In this document: positions 10,725-22,933 of the stretch, piece by piece
Layout: each line of letters begins with the position of its first letter
How positions within the stretch are numbered: position 1 is the stretch's first letter
Source of the DNA: Macrolepiota albuminosa
Lineage: Eukaryota > Basidiomycota > Agaricomycetes > Agaricales > Agaricaceae
Length of the DNA: 64,000 bases
Direction of reading: 5' to 3'
Assembly: GCA_027475525.1 (NCBI GenBank)
Contig: JAMWFC010000077.1
Span: forward strand, 1,302,001-1,366,000
Made by a program: the position numbers and the translations under genes
The notes under the pieces: generated by a model
Database searches by the model: none
What the model saw: the letters and a program-made list of their open reading frames with translations, nothing else
Told to the model about the DNA's origin: nothing

Positions 10725-12066
10725 TCACAGCTCCACATCTCCTCGAATCTTCGCCTGACAAGAGACGGCCCTTATCAATACCTCCAGATATATATCAAGT
10801 TCATGCCACAGGTCTTCATGAAAATAGCCAAGATACTCCAGATTGTCCCTCAACGCGTTCAATTGTGCAACGGAGAAAACGATGGGGTCGACCTCCTGCT
10901 CGTCATGTGAAGAGGAGAAAGCTGCCCGAGCGATCTCTTCCGCGACAGACCTCCTTGTTCGTCGATATCCGTACCGGCGATGTGGACCGTACTCTGCCAT
11001 GGCCTCGGTCTGCACACCAGACACTGATGTGGAGGCTGAAATAAACAAGCCAAATAATTGCAGTGGCGTCCTCACGATAGCCTTGATATCGGCTGAAGGT
11101 GGAACGGCACAAGAGGACGCATCGCGTACCTCGGGAAGAGGGTGCAGGAGATCGCGTATCCATTCCGGTATCAGTTTCCTGAATAGCTCTGCTTGATTCT
11201 GGGTATGTAGGTACACTACAAGCTCGTGGAACGTCTCTATGTGCGGAACGTACATCAAAACTTGCGGGAGCTCTTTGTGAAGACGTGGAGGAAGAACGGG
11301 AATTGTCTGCGTGAGATTAGGAACATTGAGGACAAAGAGCAGATCGTTAATCGGTATTTCGACAACGTTCGAAAGAGGAGACGACTTCGTCGGTCGTAGA
11401 GACTTTCGTCCGCCCCTTGTGACTGGCTGTAATGTTCTTGACGGTCCGGGCATCGAGTGTACGATGAGGATATGCGTAGGACCGAGGGGTCGTGGGGATA
11501 TTAGTTTGTCTGCTGTGCTGAGCCTTATAGTGCCCCAGACGTCGACACTTTGCTCAACATGATTATAAGGAGAAAGCAAACGCCCATCTGTTCTCCTTGC
11601 CTGTGCCGAGGGCGCGTGAGCAAGTTCTGAGGCAGAAAGCACGCGTCGCAAGATGTGAATTTCGTTCTTTGACGAGGAACGGGATCCTTGTGCGCCATTG
11701 GTAGAAGGGCCCCCGCGCATGAGTGTAGATACACGAGTGTTAATGCCTTTGAGGCTTGCATTCGCTCTTTTTCGGCTGCGGTAGAGCCAATGGCTATAAT
11801 GTATTATCCGATAAAAACACATATATATCAGGGAAGATGTGAAAGGCACAGAACCTTGAAGTCCCCCCCACACGAATCTTCAGAATCTGCCGTAGCTCGG
11901 CAATGCTCTTGTTGCTGGTGAGGAGCACTTCGCGATCGGGCGCGACGCTTAAAAGTATCCCTCGGTCTATGTCATGTTCTTTGGGACGAGTGTAAAGACT
12001 GTTTAGCGGCCAAGGATTACTTGGTACCAAGGTGAGAGTGTGGGGAGACGCGTAAACCGCTGGCAT
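10725..12066 (-). CDS. clp1: Clp1-like protein (clamp-cell/dikaryon development family)
   Basis: Two exons: 12066-11855 and 11793-10725, joined over a 61-bp intron (donor AAG|gttctg, acceptor tatag) in phase 2, giving 426 aa; the stop is TGA at 10725-10727. The conserved block at about residues 210-275 (PINDLLFVLNVPNL, ... LPPRLHKELPQVLMYVPHIE, ... ELVVYLHTQNQAELFRKLIP, EWIRDLLHPLP) and the C-terminal LNALRDNLEYLGYF ... LWHELD stretch match what I know of basidiomycete clampless-1-like proteins. In Coprinopsis and Ustilago, Clp1 acts downstream of the mating-type homeodomain factors and is needed for clamp formation and dikaryotic growth. The protein has no catalytic domain. The N-terminus (MPAVYASPHTLTLVPSNPWP) is the usual short lead. 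The gene looks intact. Many genomes carry paralogues, so orthology to clp1 itself is not shown. Confidence 0.65.
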
Positions 12067-12916
12067 TATTCGTGATCGTGTTGTGGGCTGGGAAGTTGGA
12101 GTTGATCAAAGTTTTAGTAAGTCCTTTATTCTTATGTCTTGAAAGCTGGCCAGGCAGGCTCTTTGTCACCGGCCGGCCACAATCGCCCATCGTTCTCTGA
12201 AAGAAACAAACGCGTCGGAGATGGCTTGCCTGATAAGAACCATTTTTGCAATTGTGATCCAGCAGTATGCACATGAATACTGAAAGAGTCATGATTCCGA
12301 GTTCGTTGTCGACTTTGATATGAGCGAGTATAAGGATGACAATGATGTCCATTGGCGACTGTATAAGGTATATAAGGTAGCACTTATTCTTGTAGATTAT
12401 AGAGTTCTAGGATTCCAAGCTATCCTTGTCTGAGGGATGAATGAAGATGCAGCATTACCATGCTAAAGCCAGACGTATATCCACTTGAAGAAGCAACCAG
12501 AAAGCAATCAGAACCCGGAAACGGGGTCATACAACTCGGATATTGCCGGTCCTAATGTCTTCAGGTACCCGATGGATAATAATGTTCCGATCGGCTATCC
12601 TGAGTAATGATCAATTTGGCCTCTGGCAACCTCGCAAAATTTACAGAAAAACTCCATAGAGCTAGGATTAGCGTTGTGACAACTCTACTTCTGTGGACTG
12701 CAAATCAGCAGTACATTAAGCGTGTTCAGCTATGGATCTCACTAGGTCGTTCGCATTGTCTCTTCCACCTGGCATATCTTGCTACTTACCTTATTTTGCC
12801 TGATCTCCGAAATGCAACGGGTTACAATCAGACCGGGGTTTTGTTCGTGTGCTCACTTGTAGTTCCTTGTTCATAACCATACCCTTCTATCTACACAAAT
12901 TATTCAACTCGCGGCC
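12067..12916. promoter_or_regulatory. divergent intergenic region between Clp1-like and lyase genes
   Basis: About 850 bp between two divergent genes. No gene or repeat seen; short ORFs on both strands have no motifs. Confidence 0.5.
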
Positions 12917-14877
12917 ATGCGACCGACACTCTTTCAAATTCCGACTTCTGTTTCTCTTTTACTGTTACTCAAGGTTTTAGACATTGCTGGTGGTGCATTG
13001 GCGTACACTTCGTACGCGAACGAATTTGTGGATCCCCAATACATCGTGAAGGGTGTGTTTGGGAATAATACTCTCGCGTCCCAACAGGCAATTTTACAGT
13101 GGGCGAAGGATTCTGCGGCTGGAGGACCATGGAGTAAGTGAATATCTAACCATTACAATAATTTATTTAATGTTGCAGGTGTAACCCAGAAAAATGTAAC
13201 TGCACCCTCTGGCGATATTCATGATTATATGAGCTGGGCACCGTAGTACGACATTTTCCTTTCTTTTGTAGCCTTGACTGATACAGAGATTATGTAGTTG
13301 GTGGCCTGACTGCACAAAAGCCGGAAATTCGACCGAGTTGACACCGGAGCAGAGTCAGTCTGTTAAATAAATCTTTCCATGGGTATTTGGACTAAAATAT
13401 GCAGTCTGGAAAACATGTACATATGTTTCTCGCGATGGAAAATTTAACCCTGATGGTCGCCTAATCAACGATGTTGGCAACTTCCAGTCGCTTTCCGATA
13501 TGGTCCTTTACAACACAATCGCATTTGCGTTAACAAGCAGCGGGTCCTCGTCGTACTCTATAATGGCAGGTCAGTTGTTCGTCTCTATGGCACCAATGTA
13601 TTTATATTCACTGGATTTTTCGTCGTTTAATGCAGTTGATTACATTAAAACTTGGTTTCTCAACGAGGACACTAAGATGAACCCCAACTTGAATTACGCA
13701 CAGATGCAGCGCGGACCTACCGGACAAGTCGGAAGTCATACTGGTATTCTGTGAGTCGTTTCATGGGCTAGATGCTTGAATTTGAATCTTAACTACGGTG
13801 TGGTTGAGGAAGTCATACTGGTATTCTGTGAGTCGTTTCATGGGCTAGATGCTTGAATTTGAATCTTAACTACGGTGTGGTTGACAGTGATTTAAAAGGC
13901 ATGGCTAAAGTAGTCACTGGCATTGAAATACTTCGTAAAATGAACTGCACGGATTGGACGAGAGATTTAGATGATCAAATGAATGCTTGGACTAATGAGT
14001 ATATTAAATGGCTCGAATCGGCGTCTATATCACTCGAAGAAGAAGCCGCTCTAAAGTCAGTTTCCTATTTCAACTATAAAAGTTACCCTGTGGCGTTGCT
14101 GAAATTTCATTCTTCTAGTAATCATGGGACGTTCTGGTATAACCAGGTGGCCGCGCTGAAGATTCTTGTTGGCGATCTGACTGGAGCACTCAAAGTCACT
14201 GACACATACTTTGCAAAGCAATATATGACTCAGATTACGGCTAATGGAGAGCAGGCAAGTCATCGTGGATTTATACCTATTCCGTGCCCTAACATATCAC
14301 CAGCCACTCGAGGCTGCACGTACTCGCCCTTATCATTACCATGCTTACAATTTGGCCGCTATGATTGTAAGCCATTTTCCCCTTGACTTCGTATCTAATC
14401 TCTTTCTGAATATGCTGTTAGACAAATGCTCGCCTCTCTGCATACGCAGGGAACCCCTCCGTCTGGAACAAAACTACCAACGAAGGGTCGACAATAAAAA
14501 CTGCTCTCGACTTCGCCATGACCCTCAACGCTGCCGACTCCAATGAAACTTCATACACTGCCGAACTATATCCCAGTGTTGCAGCCGTTGGAGCAGTCTA
14601 CGGCGACCCAGAAGGGAAGTATGCGGATTTCCTTGCGAAGGGTGAGCCTACGTACGCTGAGGAGGCGTATTTCTTATGGGATCAGCCGTTGAAGGGTGGG
14701 GAAGAGGAGAGTGAAATGATCCATGCGTCCGTGACGACGAGTGCGAAGGGGTCGCAGGCAACGAGTGTGGCAGGGGATGGTGCTAAGGATAATGGTGCTG
14801 ATCGTATGCATGGTTCTCTAAATCTGCTGCTGGTCTTGCTTGTTGCTGTATGGTTTCAGGTTGTATTTGTGCTTTGA
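12917..14877 (+). CDS. secreted alginate-lyase-fold enzyme (PL38-like), GPI-type tail
   Basis: Nine exons (12917-13133, 13179-13245, 13298-13353, 13405-13569, 13636-13750, 13888-14055, 14119-14254, 14304-14366, 14422-14877) total 1443 nt, 480 aa, all in phase. The N-terminus is a signal peptide (hydrophobic LLLLLKVLDIAGGALA). Family blocks in order: DYMSWAPYWWPDC, SRDGKFNPDGR, MNPNLNYAQMQRGP, NNHGTFWYNQVAALKI, EAARTRPYHYHAYNL. These match the fungal chondroitin AC/alginate lyase superfamily. The N-N-H-x(3)-W-Y and R-x-x-Y-H-Y motifs supply the His/Tyr pair used for beta-elimination of uronate polymers; glucuronan is a known PL38 substrate, but the substrate here is inferred. The C-terminus (LNLLLVLLVAVWFQVVFVL) is a GPI-type signal. 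Intron 7 (14255-14303) has a GC-AG donor. A 77-bp duplication covers the exon 5 donor. Confidence 0.85.
13731..13884. repeat. perfect 77-bp tandem duplication across an exon/intron border
   Basis: Copies are 13731-13807 and 13808-13884; the match is exactly 77 bp and stops on both sides. It duplicates the end of exon 5 and the 5' part of intron 5 of the lyase gene. Without it the intron would be 60 bp, the local norm. Probably an assembly artefact. Confidence 0.95.
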
Positions 14878-15340
14878 TTTCACTTAGTTATTCTTATTCA
14901 CTAACCAAAAGATTGGGTGGAGTGCTCAGACAATGTTATACTGCTTAACATGTTGAATTTTCCTTGAGCAAGGAAGCATATTTCCATTGACAGGTGATAT
15001 TTTTACAGCAAAGGATACCATGTTTCAAATAACGACCTGCCAAAAGTAGCCTATTTAAGACATCACTTGACAGCGTGCAAGCCGTGAAACAAAGCTTAAA
15101 GTTAAAGGCTTGATGGGGTTAAATTATGGAGATATAGCTGCTAGTACTTATGGTATTACATGCCCTATACTAGTCGCTTACTTGTTGTGAGCGCAGAGTG
15201 GATATGTTTTGACAACCTTGACGGGCCGCTGTCCTTGAATGGCGCAGATCCTAAAAAGGGCAGGTGGCGGGAGATGGTGTATTTGTCAGCAAGTGGGGGT
15301 CCCGCGGTGTTGTGTTGCTCTGCCACTGAATCTCCGATAA
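14878..15340. promoter_or_regulatory. intergenic region upstream of ATG1
   Basis: About 460 bp between tandem plus-strand genes. No gene or distinct element seen. Confidence 0.5.
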
Positions 15341-18300
15341 ATGGCGCCAACCGCGCACAACGCAGAGGACGACGAGCTCAGGCCCTATGTCATCGTCGCA
15401 GACATCGGCAAAGGCAGCTTCGCCACCGTGTACAAGGGCTACCACGAGGTCCGTCCGCCGTGCGCGTCTCACTCACGTCCCATCTTACCCCATCTCCCGC
15501 AGGACACCCGACAGCAGGTCGCCATCAAGACCGTGAAGCGCGACAGCCTCACCGCCAAGCTCTTCGACAACCTCAAGAGCGAGATACAGATCCTCAAATC
15601 CCTATCACACAGACACATCACACGCCTCATTGATATCGTCGTGCGTACTCTTTGTTATTCCAGTGCCCGCCATTCTGATCGTCGTGGACGAACAGCGCGC
15701 GGAAAGACATATATATCTCATCATGGAGTACTGTGGCGGTGGGGACCTCACCAACTACATCAAGAAGCGTGGTCGCGTCGAGGGGCTCGAGTACGCGCCC
15801 GAGCCCGGTGCCGCGCTGCAGTACTACCCCCACCCACGCACCGGTGGCCTCAATGAGGTTGTCGTGCGTAGCTTTCTTCGGCAGCTGGGTACGTCCGTAT
15901 GTCTTGTCAGTGCCGTGTCGCTTATCAGCCTCTTAGCACGCGCACTCAAGTTTCTAAGGCACAGAAATCTGATTCATCGCGATATCAAGCCACAGGTGCG
16001 TTCTATCCACGCTACTCTTCTAAAAACTAACAGGTGCCATTAACCTAGAACCTCCTCCTGAACCCTGCCTCTCCAGAGGAACTCGCGCGCGGCCACCCAT
16101 TAGGGGTTCCCATCCTCAAAGTCGCAGATTTTGGCTTTGCGCGTTCATTACCAAACGCAATGATGGCAGAGACACTCTGCGGCTCGCCGTATGTCCGTTC
16201 ACCTAGCCTTACCTTCCGTTCTCACCCGCTCTTTCATTCTCAGACTCTACATGGCCCCCGAAATTCTGCGCTACGAAAAGTACGATGCCAAAGCCGACCT
16301 CTGGTCCGTCGGCGCGGTTCTCTACGAGATGAGCGTTGGCAAGCCGCCCTTCCGCGCACAGAACCACATCGAGTTGCTGAAGAAGATCGAGCACTCTAGG
16401 GGTGTAAGGTTCCCGGATGACGAGCCCGCGAGGAGTGCACACAACTCGGGTGCGAACGCAGTCCGGGAGAAGAGCGTGAGCGGCCAGGGGACTGCAACAG
16501 AAGGGCCGTCGCCGTCGTCGCCGACACAAGTTCCGGAGGACGTGAAGAACCTCGTAAGGGCACTATTAAAGCGGAACCCGGTTGAGCGCGCGACGTTCGA
16601 GGAGTTTTTCGGGAGCGAGGCGCTGGCGAATTCGCGGTTTCCCCGCGTGCAGGTCGTGCGGGCGCCGAGTGGGACGCATCGGTCGGTCCAGGGGTCGACA
16701 GGTGTGGGTGCGAGTCCTGCTGTGGGGTTCGTCGGGGTTGGAGTTGCAATTGGGGAGGCACAAATGCAAATAAGGAAGGAGAGAGAGAAGGAGAGAGACG
16801 AAGGGTGGATGGGCGGACGACCGCAGACGCCGGAACATCATAAGATTATACCGCCTGAAGTATTGGATATGAACGCGATGATTCCGCCCAGCCGGTTCAA
16901 CTTTCGGAGAGGTGCGGGTCTCGGTGTGGATGGGTAAGCAGTTGATGTTCTTTCTTTTCTCCTGTGGTCTGATTGGTGTGTAGACTCCCTGGAGCGACGA
17001 TGGATGCAGAGGGGCGGGTGAACGAGAAGGGGAAGGAGGGGATGAACAAGGTGAGCGAGAGGGGGAAGGTCTGTGGGAAGCATCTGAGGCAGCTGTCGAC
17101 GGAGGGGTCGTATATACCCGGCGAGACAGAGGAAGATGGGATGTTGAGGCGGGAGTACGTGCTTGTGGGTGATACGAGGGCTGTGGAGGTCAGTCGGACT
17201 GTTGACGGTGCGTTAGTTCCTCTCAATCTTGGTTTCCCTGACGTCTGACTTTGCGACGATGAACTGCAGAGATCAACGCGGAGCCTCGAAGACCGCTGTA
17301 TGAGAGGAAGATGCCGTCTACGCCTGCGCCAACGACAGACGATTTTGCGCCGTTCGAAGGCGTCAGCGGGACGTCCCCGACTGCCAAGTCTAGTCCTACC
17401 CCTTCCAACCTTACCCCTCACCCTACCAACGCCTCAAGCCCTAACACACCAACGACAACCCCAACAGCACCAATAACATTCCCACCACCACCGCTCACGT
17501 CCCACCCACCTCCCCCGCCGCTCTCCTCGTCCCCGTCGAGTATTGCGTCCCGCGCGGCGACGAACGCGCTTAATCGGGCGTTAAGTCTTGCCAGTAAGAA
17601 GTTATTTGGAAATCCGAGCCCGAGTGCAAGAGTTAGTGGATCTTCGCCTGTCCAGGGTCAGGTTGGGAATGTGGGGACAGCCAGTGCGGCAAGCGGGAGT
17701 GCCCCGTCCGCGCCGCACCGCGCACCGAGCGGTTCGCTTTTGCTTGCGAATGCGAATGCGAGTGGAGAGGAGAGCGGCGAGGGAGGGAACAAAGATCCGA
17801 TGGAGGAAGAGATGTTGAAGGACCTTGAAGAGCTCGCGCAGAAGACGGATGTGTTGACGCGCTGGGCAGATGAGATGTATGAGTATGTTAAAGCTGTGCC
17901 ACAGAGTAGGTCTTTCATTTATCCTCGTGCTCTTCGTCTATCTTCTTCTCTCTTTGAAGCCGGAATGGAACTAGGTGCTGACTGATTATCTTTGTCGACA
18001 GAGCCCCTGTCGGACCCTGCGAAGTTTATCCCGCGTGAAGGCGAGGCCGATCGCCACGCGAAACGGCGGCAGCTGCAGGTGATGGAGGCAGAGTACAACG
18101 CCGTGACATGCGTCGCGGTGTATATGTTGCTCATGTCGTTCTCGCAGAAGGGCATAAACAGACTGAGGAAGCATCAGGAGCACATGAAGATGAGGTATCC
18201 GGATGGCGGGTGGGTGCTTAGTGAAGGGTTTGATGATGGTGCGTCCTGAGTCTTTTTTCACTGGGAGGATGAGAGCTGGTGTGTTTACGGGTGCTTTACA

Positions 18301-18890
18301 GCGCTCGTGTGGTTCAAGGACCATTTCATCAAGTGCAATGATCGTGCGGCGCTTGTGAAGACGTGGTTGCCTGTGCAGTATGACGGGCCAAAGAGTTGGC
18401 TTGATCAACTCGTGTATGATCGTGCGCTTGTCCTGGTACGTCCATTTCCCTCGCTCTAGTGAGTGATCATTGATTATGCATAACAGAGTCGGACAGCGGC
18501 GAGGAAGGAGCTCCTGGATTCCGCGAATAGCCCCGACGAATGCGAGAAGTTGTATGAGGAGTCGTTGTGGTGCCTGTATGCACTGCAGGACGATTTGTTG
18601 CAGGTCGGGAATCCGTTCATGGAAGAAGATCGGGAGACGATTGCGACTTGTAAGCATCCTCAATCTTCGTTTTGTCTTGAAGCGAACTCGTTTTTAATCT
18701 CATTGGATGTTCCGCAGGGATCAAACGAACCAAGCTCCGACTCGTTCGGTGTCGTGCGCGTATGAATATGAACGACCGCGATCGGATAAATGATGCGAGG
18801 GCTGACCAGAACCTTGCAGATGTTGCGAGGATACCAGCACCATGGGATATCAAGCCTGCGCAAGATGCAAACAAGCCACGGACACCATGA
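15341..18890 (+). CDS. ATG1: autophagy-initiating Ser/Thr kinase Atg1 (ULK1 family)
   Basis: Twelve exons (15341-15448, 15503-15640, 15696-15888, 15937-15995, 16049-16188, 16244-16933, 16984-17207, 17270-17905, 18002-18238, 18302-18435, 18487-18649, 18718-18890) total 2895 nt, 964 aa, in phase. The N-terminal kinase domain (about 15-370) shows the glycine loop [12 protein letters not shown], the catalytic lysine in VAIKTVKRD, the HRDIKPQN loop, [10 protein letters not shown] and the substrate segment LCGSPLYMAPE. The basidiomycete insert between [14 protein letters not shown] and [16 protein letters not shown] ([14 protein letters not shown]) is present. A Ser/Pro-rich middle follows (VVEINAEP and later), then a C-terminal helical region (about 770-910: [15 protein letters not shown] ... 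[16 protein letters not shown]) matching the Atg13-binding tandem MIT domain. Atg1 with Atg13 and Atg17/Fip200-type partners starts autophagosome formation under TOR control. Complete, no lesions. Confidence 0.95.
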
Positions 18891-19550
18891 TGTTCTATGC
18901 AATCTCTCTTTCCCGCGTCTCAGGCGCGTTGGGCTCACTTGGTCGTTGGATGGTTCACCTTCTCGCTGTTGGATATATTGGCCTTCTTTTTGGTGGTTAA
19001 GGTGTTCAGCCTGTTTGCTGGACTGTCTCCGTTACACATTTCTCTTCACGTACTCATTTTCTTGCATATAACCCCGTACTCTCATGTCTATTGATTATTG
19101 TAGCAATTCGACACTGGTTGTTTCAACTGCCATGTACTATTACTTATCACAGGTCTTCCTCAGCGATATTTTCATTATCTAATGGTATTTCATCTAATAC
19201 TCTTTCTTGGTTGTATTAGTATACTCGACCTCTACTAACTCTCGCTGTATTTCATAGAAAGGTGATGGTTTGAGCCTATACGCTGTCTAATTACAATCCT
19301 ATGTATGAATTAGGACTAATTTTTAGTTGTAATCCTTTGAATCTGAACTCCGTCATGGCCGAACTTGGCAAAGGTACGTTGTGCCCAAGATATTGGTGCA
19401 ATTTCTTTAGGCACGATGTTCCTAATCATGTGGAAAACATTACTTCAGTGGTGAATCTGATAGCTGAGCATAGCACGTCAATGATGCAACTGGATAATAA
19501 AGGTAAGAAAGATTGATAACTTATATTTACTTTCAAAAGCTAAGGAGGTT
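18891..19550. other. convergent intergenic region
   Basis: Holds the 3' ends of ATG1 and SFM1, which converge. The short ORFs here have no motifs. Confidence 0.55.
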
Positions 19551-20502
19551 TCAAAAGTCGAAACTTTTGTTGAGGTCTTCGTGCAGAAGCTCTTTCATGC
19601 CTGGGGGGAGTAATGGTTCCTTCCCATCTGAGGTGACGATGTATCCTTGGAATCACAAAGAATCGTGAAAAGTCGATCATCGGATAATACACAGACAAAC
19701 GCACTGAAGGGCATTTCTACAGACTCTTTGGAATTGAAACGGACAGTTGGGAAATCCTGGAAATAAATCTACTCAAAAACAGTATCATTTGGAACAAGAA
19801 AGGTTGAGGACGTACGATATAGGAAATCTTGTCGAGGGGAACCTTATCTTTAACAACTAGTTTTGTAACTCCTAAAGCCGTGTCCGTCGTCATTTGTACA
19901 GGACCTAAATGACGCGTTGGAAATCCCATAACGCGGAGTTCTCCAGTTCGATCTCGTGGCGGGTCATCGCCTGTCAGCAAAAAAGCGTTGAGATGCTTGG
20001 AAAAAATGAGCTCTAGCTTGGTCAGCCTACCTAGGATCCCCTGGATCGTATTCAGCGAAAGACCTCGAAAGAAGGAAATGTCAACAAACCCCAAATAAGA
20101 ACATGTCAAATCGTCCATCACCATCCTCCGGAGAAAGTGCTTTCTCTGCCTTAGGATCGAGTAGGCAGACTCTGTTGAGAGTGATTCCGTGTGATTTCAT
20201 GAGATCGAGAACGCCTTGCTCGTGACATGATGTCTCCGCCGCGTTATTCGTTGACGATGAGAACACGGCCGAAAGTGAGTTCGCTGATGATTGGGACAGA
20301 TGGGTGAAATGTACATGCGAGCCTGGTTCTGCAAGAGTACGCATGTGCTAGAAAGTCTCCAGAAGATTGTAAAAGAGAGAGAGAGATCGATTAGTAAACT
20401 GACTGAGTACTCCAGCTCAACCCATGGAGGAATTGATTTCGGTGTGTCCTCGTCTTCTTCCAAGTGCTCTAGCTCGAAACCATTGGATTCATGAGTAACC
20501 AT
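19551..20502 (-). CDS. SFM1: SPOUT-type protein arginine methyltransferase Sfm1
   Basis: Six exons (20502-20404, 20347-20090, 20040-20031, 19970-19816, 19756-19705, 19645-19551) give 669 nt, 222 aa, in phase; introns are 49-60 bp. Exon 3 is a 10-nt micro-exon (GGGATCCTAG) that completes the FGGILGDDPPRDRT motif, strong support for the model. Other family blocks are ELEHLEEDED near the N-terminus, GSHVHFTHLS, NRVCLLDPKAEKALSPEDGD, FPTRHLGPVQMTTDTALGVT (the SPOUT knot and S-adenosylmethionine pocket) and LPPGMKELLHEDLNKSFDF at the end. Yeast Sfm1 methylates Arg146 of ribosomal protein Rps3 and is the unusual SPOUT enzyme acting on protein rather than RNA; the same role is inferred here. Start ATG at 20502 gives a slightly longer lead than yeast. 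Intact. Confidence 0.9.
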
Positions 20503-20793
20503 TCAATGAAGACACGGTACCGATAACATAAGAGAATGCCATGCTGTTCACCGCGTTTTTGATATAAGTAATGCAAATGTTTCAAAACTGTTGTGATAAG
20601 ATAAGTCAGATGAGATAAGATCTCAGAATGTCGAATGGCAGTCTCAGCACTCCGACAAGAATATAACACATCTCCTCGTAAGAGGCCTCGGAGAAACTAC
20701 TTTGAATCTTTCTCGTATCACACGAATACAAATACAGGGTCCAACTGATACATATGCGAAGTGAGAACTATATACAGAGACTTCGTCGACCAC
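20503..20793. other. short intergenic gap
   Basis: Lies between SFM1 and the 3' end of the second P450, both minus strand. Nothing recognisable. Confidence 0.5.
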
Positions 20794-21975
20794 CTATGTA
20801 GAACCGATGGCGTCAGTCAATGCTTCGGACGAACTTTCTCGGATTGGATCGTCGCACTGAACTTTAATGTTGGTAGTAATGATCAACTTTCGAGTCTCTT
20901 CCGAGCGGGGGATTATTAAACAACGGTAGGGGAGCTTGTAACTAAGAAATGACTATAATCAGTCTGAATCAATGTCTGAATTTAGGGAGGTATACCTTAT
21001 CATTCCACTGGTATAAGAAGCATCAATGTTTATCTCACGTCCCTGCTCATCTCGGGCTTTCTGGATGTTGAAGGTAGCTAAAACAGAGGAGATAAAAAGC
21101 CATATCTAAGAATGGCATCGTATTGTTACACTCGTACGCAGATAGAATGATGATTTACCGTCGAACTGGCAATGTGTCGGCCTGGGCAGAGTCTTGTTCG
21201 TCAATCGGTCAGTTTCAACGCAACGATGAGAAAATAACTTTCAGCGTACCGCCTACCAAACCCGAAAGTAAGGATGTAGTCATCGTTGTTAAGCTGTCCA
21301 CTCTCGTCGAAAAACCTCTCTGGTTTGAACAGGTCAGGTTCAGGGTACCGCGACTCGTCGTGTGTCATAGACCTGGCAGAGTCACCGTGAATTCCAGTCT
21401 AACATAGAAGACATTGTCCGGAAGGCACCATATATTCGGTATTACTGAGGTCCCTGTACTCAAATTATGAGAAAGGATTGTCACAAAGATTAAGTAAAAT
21501 TACCTTTTGGGATGAAATATCCATTATAAACATCATCCACAGTCGTGGAATGCGGCAGGCCCAGAGGAGCGACGGGGTGCCATCTCATGACCTCTCGAAA
21601 CACAGCCTCGACATACGGCAGGTTTGGGCGATCACTGTAGTCCGGTAATCGATTCCGACCCAAAACGTTGTCAATCTCGTCTTGGGCCTTTCTTTGAACC
21701 TCGGGTCTAATAAGCATTGCATAAATGAATGTTCCAGCTGCAGACACAGTCTGTGACCAGAATTAACGCGACGTGAGAGATGTCAGGAATCCACGGACCG
21801 TGTCGGTTCCGCCTATTCAGAGAGAGAGTATCATCATTTCTCAGAACACAAAGTAGCTCACTGCAGGTCATACCTGAAAAAACAGTTGCTGCTACAGACT
21901 TGATATCCGTTTCTAGTGGGGCCATTGAACCAAGAGCGCGGTTAGTCTGTTTTAGCAACCGTTCCACGAAGCTGG

Positions 21976-22888
21976 TGATACGCATGTCTCAAAACAGAGA
22001 CATAGCCTGAGAGACCCAAAAGAAATATATTGGTTCTATGTACGACACACATAGCTGAAAACTGTAAGCTGATGTGTGCGGGTTGAAAACTGTAGACTCG
22101 ACGTACCTCAGAAATAAGACCACCCCACCCACTACTCCAAAAACGGCCTGACGATGTCCGGGTACACAAACAGCCAGTCAAAAGATCGAGGCAACAGCCG
22201 CAGGGATTAGATAAAAGATCAATCTAATCAAAAACTGATCACGCATCAGCCAATCCTGCCGACACCTTCCACAAAGACAATACTCCCCTGTTGCTTCTGC
22301 CACACGTACAAAGAACGACAAAACCGCACAGCGAGCACACTGGCAACTCGAGAAGAGGGAAGAGGACGAAGAGGAACGAGAAAGGGGTCAGCAGTGGTGG
22401 AAGAAGGATTAGCCGGAAAATTTGGTAGCCACGCGCACCACGCACCGGCAGATACGAAAACCAAGTACCCAGACCCGGCAAACCCATAACCGAAGGTCTG
22501 GGCACGGCAACGTACTACACCGACACCGAAACACGCACAATACCCGGTGGTCCGTGCATCGACGAAGGGATATAAAAGGAGGGTGGAAACGGGGGAGTCG
22601 GGCAAGTAATCGACTTGCCACGGCTCGGAGTCCCCAGGGAGCGGACGTCTTAGGCCTTACGCAGATAGATTTACTTCGGGTTTAGTATTAATACTATTTT
22701 GACCCATTTTTGAGTGCGCTCTAAGCAAACTCTTAATAAATCAATTAAAAATTATACTACTATTACAAAGTATTAGTGCGCGCAACTTAGCCCCATGATC
22801 TTTGTGAAATAAAGTAATATTTACTCAAAAGTCTAGTTCAATTACACTTGAGCTACTTTTACATAAATAAAGCTTACATTTCGCATCA
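21976..22888 (+). repeat. 5' LTR of the gypsy element (913 bp)
   Basis: TG...CA ends. A TATAAAAGGAGG promoter-like motif lies at about 22572. It is CpG-rich compared with the element's coding body. Confidence 0.92.
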
Positions 22889-22912
22889 TCTGGAGCCCAC
22901 CGCGAGGGGGCT
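22889..22912 (+). other. primer-binding site candidate
   Basis: TGGAGCCCACCGCGAGG begins 2 bp after the LTR and opens with TGG, as a site complementary to a tRNA 3'-CCA end should. The tRNA was not identified. Confidence 0.55.
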
Positions 22913-22933
22913 TTTGTTGCACAATCAAACACT

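Noticed and set aside
13731..13884. A biological tandem duplication creating alternative splicing
   Set aside because: The same 77-bp period occurs at three unrelated loci, so an assembly cause is far more likely.
16396..17421. Long antisense ORFs across the ATG1 middle region
   Set aside because: Mirror of the Ser/Pro-rich coding strand, whose exons are well supported.
22239..22621. Long minus-strand ORFs repeated at 22.2-22.6 and 30.3-30.7 kb
   Set aside because: They lie wholly inside the two LTRs, are duplicated because the LTRs are, and have no protein motif.
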